DNA of 44,550 nucleotides from Maricaulis sp. (GTDB lineage Bacteria > Pseudomonadota > Alphaproteobacteria > Caulobacterales > Maricaulaceae). The notes below the pieces were generated by a model. The model was not told the origin of the DNA. It ran no database searches and was given only the letters and a program-made list of their open reading frames with translations. The stretch covers positions 40,058 to 84,607 of the forward strand of contig NZMJ01000036.1 of assembly GCA_002692855.1 (NCBI GenBank). The letters run 5' to 3'. Below, piece after piece: positions 34,871 through 42,852 of this stretch (positions are counted from its first letter, which is position 1; every line of letters begins with the position of its first letter). Both the position numbers and the translations under genes were made by a program.

Positions 34871-37441
34871 ATGAGCGACAACGACGAACGCAATTCCGGA
34901 TCGGGCCGCCGCCCGCTGTCACTTCGCGGCGGTTCGGGTACCGTGCAGCAGAGCTTCTCCCGTGGGCGGTCGAAATCCGTCGTGGTGGAGATGAAGCGCA
35001 AGCGCGTGGCCGGACCCAAGGACACACCTGCCGCCTCCAAGGGCGGTGCCAAGGGCGGAAAGGAATCCGCACTGGCCGCCAAGGCACGCGAGCTGGGCCT
35101 GTCCGAGGAAGAACTGGTCGCCCGCCAGCGCGCCATCCAGCGCGCGCGCGCCGAGGCCGCCGAACGCGACGCCAAGAAAAAGCAGGAAGCCGAGGAGCGC
35201 GACAAGCGCGCCGAGGCCGAGCAGCGCAATCTTGAGGAAAAGAAGCAGCGCGAGGCCGATGAAGAGGCCCGCCGCGCCGCCGAGGCCGAAGACCGCAAGC
35301 GCGCAGCGTCCCAGCCTGCAGCGAGCGAACCGGTCGTTCCCGACCCCGCCGACATCCCCGATCCTGACGCCGAGCCGACGCCTGCGCGCCGTGACCCGGC
35401 CAAGGACAAGGCCCGCGATGCCGCCAAGGACGAACCCGAGGACGTGGAATCCGCGCTCGAAGGCATGGGCGGCCGCATCAAGCGCAAGGGCGGCGGCACT
35501 GCCAAGGCACCGGCGATCTCGCGCCAGCGCGGCGAGAACCGTCGCCGCTCGGCCGGCAAGCTGACCATCCAGGCCGTGACCGAGGGCGACGAGGACCGGC
35601 AGCGGTCGCTCGCCTCTGTCCGCCGCGCCCGCGAGCGTGAGAAGCAGCGCCGCGCCACGTCCGGTGGCGAGCGCGACAAGGTTCAGCGCGAAGTCATCAT
35701 TCCGGAAGCCATCTCGGTCCAGGACCTCTCGGTCCGCATGGCCGAACGGGCTGCCGATGTCGTCAAATACCTGATGAAGCAGGGCCAGATGGTCCGCGTG
35801 AACGATCTGCTGGACGCCGACACGGCCGAGCTGATCGTCGCCGATTTCGGCCACGTCTCGAAGCGGGTTTCCGAATCCGACGTCGAGGAAGGCTTCATCG
35901 CCGAGGACGATCCGGAAGACACCAAGGTGTCGCGTCCGCCGGTGGTCACGGTCATGGGCCATGTCGACCACGGCAAGACGTCGCTCCTTGATGCCCTTCG
36001 CGAAACCGATGTCACATCGGGCGAAGCCGGCGGCATCACCCAGCATATCGGCGCCTACCAGGTCCAGCTGAAGTCGGGTGACAAGATCACCTTCCTCGAC
36101 ACGCCCGGCCACGCCGCCTTCTCGTCGATGCGTTCGCGCGGAGCCCAGGCGACGGACATCGTCATCCTGGTCGTCGCGGCCGATGACGGCGTCATGCCAC
36201 AGACCATCGAAGCGATCAAACACGCCCAGCAAGCCGGCGCGCCCATCATCGTGGCCGTCAACAAGATGGACCGTGAGGGGGCCAACCCGCAAAAAGTGCT
36301 GCAGCAACTGCTCCAGCACGAAGTGATCGTGGAATCGATGGGCGGGGAAACCCAGGCCATCGAGGTCTCGGCTCTGAAGAAGACCGGTCTCGACAACCTC
36401 ACCGAAGCGATCACGCTGCAGGCCGAAATCCTCGACCTGAAAGCCAACCCGGATCGTCCGGGTGACGGCGTGGTGGTGGAATCGCAGGTCGAACAGGGCC
36501 GCGGCTCGGTCGCCACGGTTCTGGTCAAGCGCGGCAAGCTGAAGCGCGGCGACATCGTCGTCGCCGGTGCCCAGTGGGGCCGCGTCCGCGCCCTGATCGA
36601 CGAGCGTGGCCAGCAGTTGAAGGATATTGGCCCGTCCCAGCCGGCCGAGATTCTCGGCCTCGACGGCGCGCCGGAACCGGGCGAGCTTTTCGCCGTGGTC
36701 GACAGCGAGGCCCGGGCCCGCGAGATCGCCGACTATCGTCAGCGCCAGAAGAAATCCGGCGTCGGCGCCGGAACGGGCGGCGGCACGTCGCTTGAGCAGA
36801 TGATGGCCCGCCTGCAGCAGAACGAGACGCAGGAATTGCCGATCGTGCTGAAGGCGGACGTGCAGGGTTCTGCCGAGGCCATCACCCAGGCGCTCGAGAA
36901 GATCGGCAATGACGAGGTCAAGGCCCGCGTCATTCTGGGGGCCGCTGGCGGCGTCAATGAAAGCGACGTCCTGCTCGCCAAGGCGTCCGGCGCACCCGTG
37001 TTCGCGTTCAATGTCCGCGCCAACAAGCAGGCGCGCGAGATGGCCGAACGCGAAGGCGTCGAGATCCGCTACTACTCGATCATCTACAACGTGCTCGACG
37101 ACGTGAAGGGCACGCTGGAAGGCCTCCTGGCCCCGGAAAAGCGCGAAACCTTCATCGGTTACGCCGAGATCCTGGAGGTGTTCAACATTTCCAAGTCGGG
37201 CAAGGTCGCGGGCTGCAAGGTCACCGAAGGCGTCGTCAAGCGCGGCTCGGGCGTTCGCCTGCTGCGCAACGACACGGTCATCCACGAAGGCATGCTCAAG
37301 ACCCTCAAGCGCTTCAAAGACGAAGTCCCGGAAGTCCGCTCGGGCATGGAATGCGGCATGGCGTTCGAAAATTACGAGGACCTGCAAAAGGGCGACCTCA
37401 TCGAGTGCTTCGAGGTCGAGGAAGTCGAGCGCAAGCTCTGA
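34871..37441 (+). CDS. infB: Translation initiation factor IF-2
   Basis: 856-residue GTPase that places initiator tRNA on the 30S subunit. Long charged, Ala/Glu/Arg-rich N-terminal region with probable coiled coil (about 50-150), then the IF-2 N-terminal domain (about 275-330). GTPase motifs: G1 GHVDHGKT (about 363), G2 [11 protein letters not shown]3 DTPGHAAF, G4 NKMD, G5 SALKKTG. Domains II-IV follow, ending [14 protein letters not shown]. The 121 bases after ylxR contain no obvious promoter, only a weak six-base inverted repeat (34779-34784 and 34796-34801). AAAGGC precedes the ATG. Confidence 0.97.
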   Translation: MSDNDERNSGSGRRPLSLRGGSGTVQQSFSRGRSKSVVVEMKRKRVAGPKDTPAASKGGAKGGKESALAAKARELGLSEEELVARQRAIQRARAEAAERDAKKKQEAEERDKRAEAEQRNLEEKKQREADEEARRAAEAEDRKRAASQPAASEPVVPDPADIPDPDAEPTPARRDPAKDKARDAAKDEPEDVESALEGMGGRIKRKGGGTAKAPAISRQRGENRRRSAGKLTIQAVTEGDEDRQRSLASVRRAREREKQRRATSGGERDKVQREVIIPEAISVQDLSVRMAERAADVVKYLMKQGQMVRVNDLLDADTAELIVADFGHVSKRVSESDVEEGFIAEDDPEDTKVSRPPVVTVMGHVDHGKTSLLDALRETDVTSGEAGGITQHIGAYQVQLKSGDKITFLDTPGHAAFSSMRSRGAQATDIVILVVAADDGVMPQTIEAIKHAQQAGAPIIVAVNKMDREGANPQKVLQQLLQHEVIVESMGGETQAIEVSALKKTGLDNLTEAITLQAEILDLKANPDRPGDGVVVESQVEQGRGSVATVLVKRGKLKRGDIVVAGAQWGRVRALIDERGQQLKDIGPSQPAEILGLDGAPEPGELFAVVDSEARAREIADYRQRQKKSGVGAGTGGGTSLEQMMARLQQNETQELPIVLKADVQGSAEAITQALEKIGNDEVKARVILGAAGGVNESDVLLAKASGAPVFAFNVRANKQAREMAEREGVEIRYYSIIYNVLDDVKGTLEGLLAPEKRETFIGYAEILEVFNISKSGKVAGCKVTEGVVKRGSGVRLLRNDTVIHEGMLKTLKRFKDEVPEVRSGMECGMAFENYEDLQKGDLIECFEVEEVERKL

Positions 37442-37463
37442 TCCCGCTTCGTATCTGACACGC

Positions 37464-37493
37464 AAAAGGGCGGCTCTCGGGCCGCCCTTTTTT
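37464..37493 (+). terminator. Intrinsic terminator after infB
   Basis: AAAAGGGCGGC (37464-37474) and GCCGCCCTTTT (37481-37491) pair fully around TCTCGG, with a run of six T. It ends the rimP-nusA-ylxR-infB transcript before the opposite-strand NTF2-like genes and, from the A-run, could also stop the minus-strand transcript. Confidence 0.92.
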
Positions 37494-37538
37494 GTTTCTC
37501 AACGCTCGCGTTTGCTCGAGATGGCATTCCCCTCGGAC

Positions 37539-38030
37539 CTACTCCGCCGGCACCAATCCCTGCTCCGCGCCGGGATAATTGGCGTAATCGCGATGTTCCA
37601 CGACGAGGCCTTCGCGAACCGTCACGGCCGCGACCTGCTGTGACCGCCAGCGAAAGACCTGTCCTTCGGTCTCGGTCGCGTAGAGCGCGTTCACATGACC
37701 GATGAAGACGACCGTGCCATTGCTCTCGAACACGCTGTCCCAGACGAAGCCGAGTTCGATGGGGTGATATTGCGCTTCGAAGCCGCGCAGCATCTCCAAC
37801 AGGGCCTCGCGGCCTTCGGTTTCGATCCCGTCGGGGTCATCGGAACCGGTCGCCGTGTTGTCGGCGAAGACAATGTCGTCGGCCATCAGGGCTGCCATCG
37901 CGTCCCAGTCGGTCGCGGAATACGCGTCCATATAGGCCCGCGCGACAGCTTCGGCATTGCCGGACTCCTGCGCCAGTACCGGGGTAGCGGTCAGCGTCAT
38001 CGCTGCCGCCAGAATAAGGGTTCGCAGCAT
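37539..38030 (-). CDS. Secreted NTF2-like (SnoaL-type) protein, copy 2
   Basis: 163 residues. Signal peptide MLRTLILAAAMTLTATPVLA with a cleavage site AQ after about residue 20. The mature part has the NTF2-like pattern: VARAYMDAYSATDWDAMAAL, MADDIVFADNT, a helix with REALLEMLRGFEAQYHPIEL, and strands ending REGLVVEHRDYANYPGAEQG. Such domains bind small molecules or act as isomerases/scaffolds; no catalytic set is evident. Its ATG shares one base with the stop of the upstream paralog (TGATG), so they are coupled. A much longer in-frame extension to 38600 merely runs antiparallel through the paralog and is not used. Confidence 0.85.
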   Translation of the reverse strand: MLRTLILAAAMTLTATPVLAQESGNAEAVARAYMDAYSATDWDAMAALMADDIVFADNTATGSDDPDGIETEGREALLEMLRGFEAQYHPIELGFVWDSVFESNGTVVFIGHVNALYATETEGQVFRWRSQQVAAVTVREGLVVEHRDYANYPGAEQGLVPAE

Positions 38031-38494
38031 CAGCGTGCCTCCTGTGTCATGCCGGAAAAGTCGGTGTAATCGCGGTGTTCGATCACCTGCCCCTCCGCGA
38101 TCGTGAGTATCGTGATGATCGGATAGCGATAGGCCGTGACACCGTCCGGTGTCTCGTAGATCGCCGCGACCGCGCCGTCGAAGATGACATGTCCAGACGC
38201 CGAATAGCGCCGGTCGATCTCGTATTCGAGACGGCTGGCGCCCCAGGACCGCATCCCGGCGAGAATGGCGTCCCGGCCCGTCCAGTGAAAGGGTTCGGCG
38301 ATGCCGGGCACCGCTTCCGAGGTCGGGTCGATGAAGACCGCGTCTGCGGCGATCCATCCGGCAAGCGCATCGAAATCCTGCGCCTGATAGGCGGCCAGAT
38401 AGGCGTCGGCGATGGTGTCGGGTGTCTCCGCCTCCTGGGCTGCGGCGTGGCCGGCCAGCAGCGCGATGGCCGCGGCGATCAGATATCGAACCAT
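38030..38494 (-). CDS. Secreted NTF2-like (SnoaL-type) protein, copy 1
   Basis: 154 residues. Signal peptide MVRYLIAAAIALLAGHAAAQ. The mature protein shares layout and motifs with its neighbour: IADAYLAAYQAQDFDALAGW, IAADAVFIDPT, GRDAILAGMRSWGASRLEYE, and the closing IAEGQVIEHRDYTDFSGM against REGLVVEHRDYANYPGAE in copy 2, so the pair arose by tandem duplication with clear divergence. GGGGGAG precedes the ATG. A periplasmic or secreted binding protein is the likely role; I see no enzyme motif. Confidence 0.85.
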   Translation of the reverse strand: MVRYLIAAAIALLAGHAAAQEAETPDTIADAYLAAYQAQDFDALAGWIAADAVFIDPTSEAVPGIAEPFHWTGRDAILAGMRSWGASRLEYEIDRRYSASGHVIFDGAVAAIYETPDGVTAYRYPIITILTIAEGQVIEHRDYTDFSGMTQEAR

Positions 38495-38836
38495 GAACTC
38501 CCCCGTTCATTGAAAGACTGGAAGGGTCCCGATCCTGAAACGATTGGCCACTCACATTCGCGCCAGATGGCTTACGGTTTAGACAGACAGAATGGGACAT
38601 GATGTCCGCTCGGTTCAGATTTCTCCCCCCGCTCGCAGGGGGAGTGCCCCGAAGGGGCGAGGGGGGATCCCCCCTTCCGTCGGCTGCGCCGGCACCTCCC
38701 CTATGAACGGGGGAGGAAAGCGCCGCACGCGACCCCCATCTTGCCTTCTTCGCGCGCCCGCGTTAGGACGCACGCCCTTCGATGACCGGGCGGGTTCGAT
38801 CCCCGTGCCGGCCGGGCCGAAGAAAGAAGAAGAACC
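38495..38836. other. Gene-free stretch before rbfA
   Basis: 342 bases without a supportable gene. It holds the upstream region of the NTF2-like pair (38495-38600), the palindromic element (38620-38720) and, at 38790-38806, a sequence shaped like a tRNA T-arm (GCGGG-TTCGATC-CCCGT) with no matching acceptor partner upstream. The remainder is a purine-rich leader (GAAGAAAGAAGAAGAACC) just ahead of rbfA. Promoters for both flanking transcripts should lie here, but I cannot place them. Confidence 0.6.
38620..38720. repeat. Large GC-rich palindromic repeat
   Basis: About 100 bases of nested hairpins: CTCCCCCC with GGGGGAG (38622-38644), GCCCC-GAA-GGGGC (38646-38658), the perfect palindrome GGGGGGATCCCCCC (38661-38674), and CCTCCCC with GGGGGAGG (near 38695-38716). 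It is similar in style, not identical, to the element at 10734-10850. Confidence 0.75.
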
Positions 38837-39244
38837 ATGTCCCGCCACGCCTCCGATAAAGGCCCGACCCAGCGTCAGCTGCGCGCGGGCGAACTGATCC
38901 GTCACGCCGTTGCCGGCATTCTCCAGCGCGGCGAAATGCGCGACCCGGCCCTTCAAGACGTCATCATCACGGTGACTGAAGTGCGCATGTCCCCGGACCT
39001 GAACCACGCCAACGTCTTCGTTGCCGCCCTGGGCAATTCCGACGAGGCGGCGATGGTGAAGGGGCTGAACCGCGCCGCGAGCTTCATTCGCAGCAAGCTC
39101 GGCCGCGAGATCGACATGAAATTCACGCCCGAGCTTCGCTTCGCCAAGGATGACCGGTTCGACGCCGCCGAGAAGGTCGACGCCATCCTGGCCCGTCCCG
39201 AAGTTGCCCGTGACCTTCGCCGTGACGACGAGGGCGAGGACTGA
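38837..39244 (+). CDS. rbfA: 30S ribosome-binding factor RbfA
   Basis: 135-residue KH-fold factor that acts late in 30S maturation around the 5' helix of 16S r[43 protein letters not shown] and [20 protein letters not shown] are family-typical. ATG 38837 follows a GAAGAAAGAAGAAG leader. Its stop shares a base with truB's start (TGATG). Normally it follows infB directly; here about 1.4 kb intervene. Confidence 0.95.
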   Translation: MSRHASDKGPTQRQLRAGELIRHAVAGILQRGEMRDPALQDVIITVTEVRMSPDLNHANVFVAALGNSDEAAMVKGLNRAASFIRSKLGREIDMKFTPELRFAKDDRFDAAEKVDAILARPEVARDLRRDDEGED

Positions 39245-40209
39245 TGGGCCGGCGCAAAAAGGGGCTCGACATCGATGGCTGGATCCTTCTCGACAAGCCC
39301 GCCGACCTGACCTCGACCCAGGCCGTCTCGGCGGTCCGCCGCGCCTTCGACGCCAAGAAGGCCGGCCATGCCGGCACGCTCGACCCGCTGGCGACCGGCT
39401 TGCTGCCGATTGCGCTGGGCGAAGCCACCAAGACCGTGCCCTTCGCGCAGGAAGGCGAGAAGACCTATCGCTTTACCGTGAAATGGGGCGAGTCCACGGA
39501 CACACTCGATGCCGAGGGCGACATCATCGCGCAAAGCGACGTGCGCCCGCACCGTGCGGCCATCGAGGCGGTGCTGGAGCGTTTCATCGGCGAGATTGAG
39601 CAGGTTCCGCCGAACTATTCCGCCATCAAGGTCGATGGCGCCCGCGCCTACGACATGGCCCGCGCGGGCGAGGAATTCGAGCTGCCGTCCCGCCCGGTGA
39701 CCATCCATTCGCTGTCGCTGATGGACGCGCCCAGCGACGATCTGGCCGTGTTCGAGATGCGGTGTGGCAAGGGCGCCTATGTGCGCTCGATGGTCCGCGA
39801 TATCGCCTCCGCCCTGGGCGCGGAGGGTCATGTTGCGGCGCTGCGCCGGACCCGCGTTGGCGGCTTCGCCATCGACGCTGCGGTGGCGCTGGACGAATTG
39901 AAGGAAATGGCCCATAAGGGCCGCGCTTCGGAAGCCCTTTTCCCCGTTGAGACCGCGCTGGACGACATCCCGGCCCTGGCCATTACCGAGGACGAGGTTT
40001 TCCAACTGAAGCAAGGACGCCCGATCGTCCTCCTCCCGCGGCAGGCGCAAGAATTGCGCGCCCTGCGGAGCCCCCGCGAGATCGCTGGCAAGGACGCCTC
40101 GAAACTCGCAGTGGCCATGTGCGGAGGAATGGCGGCGGCCATAGGCGAAGCCCGCGCCGGCAAATTTCAGCCGGTCAGGGTCTTCAATCTGACACCGAAT
40201 AGGCCCTGA
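39244..40209 (+). CDS. truB: tRNA pseudouridine-55 synthase
   Basis: 321-residue enzyme that makes Psi55 in the T-loop of t[23 protein letters not shown] opens the fold; the catalytic Asp47 is in [40 protein letters not shown] segment and [20 protein letters not shown] follow, and a PUA-like C-terminal region ends the protein. Translationally coupled to rbfA. Confidence 0.96.
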   Translation: MGRRKKGLDIDGWILLDKPADLTSTQAVSAVRRAFDAKKAGHAGTLDPLATGLLPIALGEATKTVPFAQEGEKTYRFTVKWGESTDTLDAEGDIIAQSDVRPHRAAIEAVLERFIGEIEQVPPNYSAIKVDGARAYDMARAGEEFELPSRPVTIHSLSLMDAPSDDLAVFEMRCGKGAYVRSMVRDIASALGAEGHVAALRRTRVGGFAIDAAVALDELKEMAHKGRASEALFPVETALDDIPALAITEDEVFQLKQGRPIVLLPRQAQELRALRSPREIAGKDASKLAVAMCGGMAAAIGEARAGKFQPVRVFNLTPNRP

Positions 40210-40235
40210 CGGCCGCATTGAGAAAGGACTGACCG

Positions 40236-40505
40236 ATGTCGATTACGCAAGAGCGCAAGAGCGCGCTCGTTTCCGAACACGGCACGAAGTCTGGTGACAC
40301 CGGTTCCCCGGAAGTTCAGGTTGCAATCCTCACCGAGCGGATCGCGAACCTCACCGAACACTTCAAGACCCACAAGAAGGACAATCATTCCCGCCGTGGA
40401 CTGCTCAAGCTCGTCTCGCAGCGCCGCCGCCTTCTCGACTACCTGAAGGCGAAGGACCATGGCCGCTATGCGAGCCTGATCGAGAAGCTCGGCCTGCGCC
40501 GCTAG
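40236..40505 (+). CDS. rpsO: 30S ribosomal protein S15
   Basis: 89 residues, the exact usual length. [60 protein letters not shown] and [20 protein letters not shown] cover the whole four-helix protein that binds 16S rRNA near helices 20-22. GAAAGGAC precedes the ATG. It is 26 bases after truB and 46 bases before pnp, the universal rpsO-pnp pair. Confidence 0.98.
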   Translation: MSITQERKSALVSEHGTKSGDTGSPEVQVAILTERIANLTEHFKTHKKDNHSRRGLLKLVSQRRRLLDYLKAKDHGRYASLIEKLGLRR

Positions 40506-40551
40506 GGCGCCGGACCGTATTCACTCCAAACGGGAATTCTGTACGCACGAT

Positions 40552-42684
40552 ATGTTTGAGATTCACAAGGAAAGCATCGAGTGGGGCGGTCGCACGCTTA
40601 CGCTCGAGACCGGGCGTATGGCCCGGCAAGCCGACGGCGCTGTAATCGCCACCTACGGTGACACTACCGTTCTGGCGACCGCCGTTGGCGTCAAGACCGT
40701 CAAGCCGGGAGCCGATTTCTTCCCGCTGACCGTCAATTATCAGGAGAAGTATTTCGCGGCGGGCAAGATCCCCGGCGGCTTCTTCAAGCGCGAAGGCCGG
40801 CCGACCGAAAAGGAAACGCTGACCTCCCGCCTGATCGACCGTCCAGTTCGTCCGCTCTTCCCGAAGGGCTTCAAGAACGAAGTCCAGGTCATGATCACCG
40901 TGCTGTCGCACGATCTGGAAAATGACCCGGACATCGTCGGCCTGGTTGGCGCCTCTGCGGCCCTGACCCTGTCCGGCCTGCCCTTCATGGGTCCGATCGG
41001 CGCCGCGCGCGTCGGTTACAAGGACGGCGAATACATCCTCAACCCGACCGACGACCAGATGCCGGACACCGAGCTCGATCTCGTCGTCGCCGGCACCGGT
41101 GACGCGGTGATGATGGTGGAATCCGAAGCCAAGGAACTGGCCGAGGACATCATGCTCGGCGCGGTCATGTTCGGCCACGAACACTTCCAGCCGGTGATCG
41201 ACATGATCATCCGCCTGGCTGAAAAGGGCGCCAAGGAGCCTTGGGATTTCGCGCCGGAAGACAATTCCGACGTTGAAGGCAAGATCCGCAAGCTCGTCGG
41301 CAAGGACCTGGAAAAGGCCTACACCATCACCGACAAGTCGAAACGCTACGCCTCCGTTGGCGCGGCGCGCGAAAAGGCGGTTGCGGAGCTCGGGATCACC
41401 GACGAACGCCCCGACGGCGTCGACGGCACCGTCCTGAAGGACGCGTTCAAGGCGGTCGAAGCCTCCATCGTTCGCGGCGGCATCATCAAGACCGGCAAGC
41501 GCATTGACGGCCGTTCGCTCGATCAGGTTCGCCCGATCGTGTCGGAAGCCGGCATCCTGCCGCGCACCCACGGTTCGGCCCTGTTCACCCGCGGTGAAAC
41601 CCAGGCCCTCGTCGTCACGACGCTGGGCACGGGCGAGGACGAGCAATTCATCGACGCACTGACCGGGACGTACAAGGAGCGCTTCATGCTCCACTACAAC
41701 TTCCCGCCCTACTCCGTCGGTGAAACCAGCTTCCGCCTGGCCCCGGGCCGCCGCGAAATCGGTCACGGCAAGCTGGCCTGGCGGGCGGTTCGCGCCGTTC
41801 TGCCGAGCGCCGAATCCTTCCCCTACACCATCCGTCTCGTCTCCGAGATCACCGAGTCGAACGGCTCGTCCTCGATGGCGACGGTCTGCGGTGCATCCCT
41901 TGCGATGATGGATGCCGGTGTGCCGATCGCACGTCCGGTCTCCGGTATCGCCATGGGCCTCATCAAGGACCCGGACGGCGTGGCCGTGCTCTCCGACATC
42001 CTCGGAGACGAGGACCATCTCGGCGACATGGACTTCAAGGTGGCCGGTACCGAAGCGGGCGTGACCTCGCTTCAGATGGACATCAAGATTGCCGGCATCA
42101 CGCAGGACATCATGAAAACCGCCCTCGACCAGGCCAAGGGCGGCCGCCTCCACATCCTCGAAGAGATGAACAAGGCGCTGAATACCTCGCGCGGCGAACT
42201 GGCCGAATACGCTCCGCGTATCGAGACCATCACCATCCCGGTCGACAAGATCCGTGACGTGATCGGTTCGGGCGGTAAGGTGATCCGCCAGATCGTCGAA
42301 GAGACCGGTGCCAAGGTCGACGTCAATGATGACGGCGTCATCAAGGTTGCCTCGTCGTCGGGTGAATCCATCCGCGCGGCGCTCGACTGGATCCGCGGCC
42401 TCACGGCCGAGCCGGAAGCCGGTGCGATCTACAAGGGCAAGGTCGTGAAGGTCATGGACTTTGGTGCCTTCGTGAACTTCTTCGGTCCGAAGGACGGCCT
42501 CGTCCACGTCTCCCAGCTCAAGGCAGAGCGGGTCAATCACCCCGGCGATGTCGTCAAGGAAGGCGACCAGGTCTGGGTGAAGCTGCTCGGCTTCGATGAT
42601 CGCGGCAAGGTTCGCCTGTCGATGAAGGTCGTCGATCAGGAGACCGGCAAGGAAATCAAGGAAGGCGACGAGGAAGAGGAATAG
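40552..42684 (+). CDS. pnp: Polynucleotide phosphorylase
   Basis: 710-residue phosphorolytic 3'-5' exoribonuclease and degradosome component. Two RNase PH-like domains (about 5-215 and 310-540, e.g. [20 protein letters not shown] and [20 protein letters not shown]) flank an all-helical linker; the KH domain has [20 protein letters not shown] (about 563-582), and the S1 domain (about 622-690) has [20 protein letters not shown]. The acidic tail is short (GDEEEE). A strong terminator follows. Confidence 0.98.
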   Translation: MFEIHKESIEWGGRTLTLETGRMARQADGAVIATYGDTTVLATAVGVKTVKPGADFFPLTVNYQEKYFAAGKIPGGFFKREGRPTEKETLTSRLIDRPVRPLFPKGFKNEVQVMITVLSHDLENDPDIVGLVGASAALTLSGLPFMGPIGAARVGYKDGEYILNPTDDQMPDTELDLVVAGTGDAVMMVESEAKELAEDIMLGAVMFGHEHFQPVIDMIIRLAEKGAKEPWDFAPEDNSDVEGKIRKLVGKDLEKAYTITDKSKRYASVGAAREKAVAELGITDERPDGVDGTVLKDAFKAVEASIVRGGIIKTGKRIDGRSLDQVRPIVSEAGILPRTHGSALFTRGETQALVVTTLGTGEDEQFIDALTGTYKERFMLHYNFPPYSVGETSFRLAPGRREIGHGKLAWRAVRAVLPSAESFPYTIRLVSEITESNGSSSMATVCGASLAMMDAGVPIARPVSGIAMGLIKDPDGVAVLSDILGDEDHLGDMDFKVAGTEAGVTSLQMDIKIAGITQDIMKTALDQAKGGRLHILEEMNKALNTSRGELAEYAPRIETITIPVDKIRDVIGSGGKVIRQIVEETGAKVDVNDDGVIKVASSSGESIRAALDWIRGLTAEPEAGAIYKGKVVKVMDFGAFVNFFGPKDGLVHVSQLKAERVNHPGDVVKEGDQVWVKLLGFDDRGKVRLSMKVVDQETGKEIKEGDEEEE

Positions 42685-42716
42685 ACCTCTCTCGCGTCCC
42701 TGACTGTTTCAACGTC

Positions 42717-42749
42717 AAAGCCCTGGTGGAAACACCGGGGCTTTTTCTT
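42717..42749 (+). terminator. Intrinsic terminator of rpsO-pnp
   Basis: AAAGCCCTGGTG (42717-42728) and CACCGGGGCTTT (42733-42744) form a stem capped by a GAAA tetraloop, with one T-G wobble, followed by TTTTTCTT. Confidence 0.93.
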
Positions 42750-42852
42750 GGGTTCGGGCCGCAACAAAGCTGCGGATCATGACCGCTTTTTAATGTCGCG
42801 CGGCGTCCCGGCCTCTATCTTCCCCGAAGTGAAACTCGGGGAGAGAGGCGTC

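Noticed and set aside
34919..37465. 848-codon minus-strand frame opposite infB
   Set aside because: Antisense of IF-2; the protein has repetitive Leu/Asp/Val/His composition and no family features.
37539..38600. 353-codon minus-strand frame covering both NTF2-like genes
   Set aside because: Only its last 163 codons are protein-like with a signal peptide at 38030; the upstream part is an out-of-frame shadow of the first paralog.
38700..38836. Complete tRNA gene before rbfA
   Set aside because: Only a T-arm-like piece is present; no acceptor partner, D-arm or anticodon arm is found upstream.
40405..42540. 711-codon minus-strand frame opposite rpsO and pnp
   Set aside because: Antisense of two universal genes in GC-rich DNA; no independent support.
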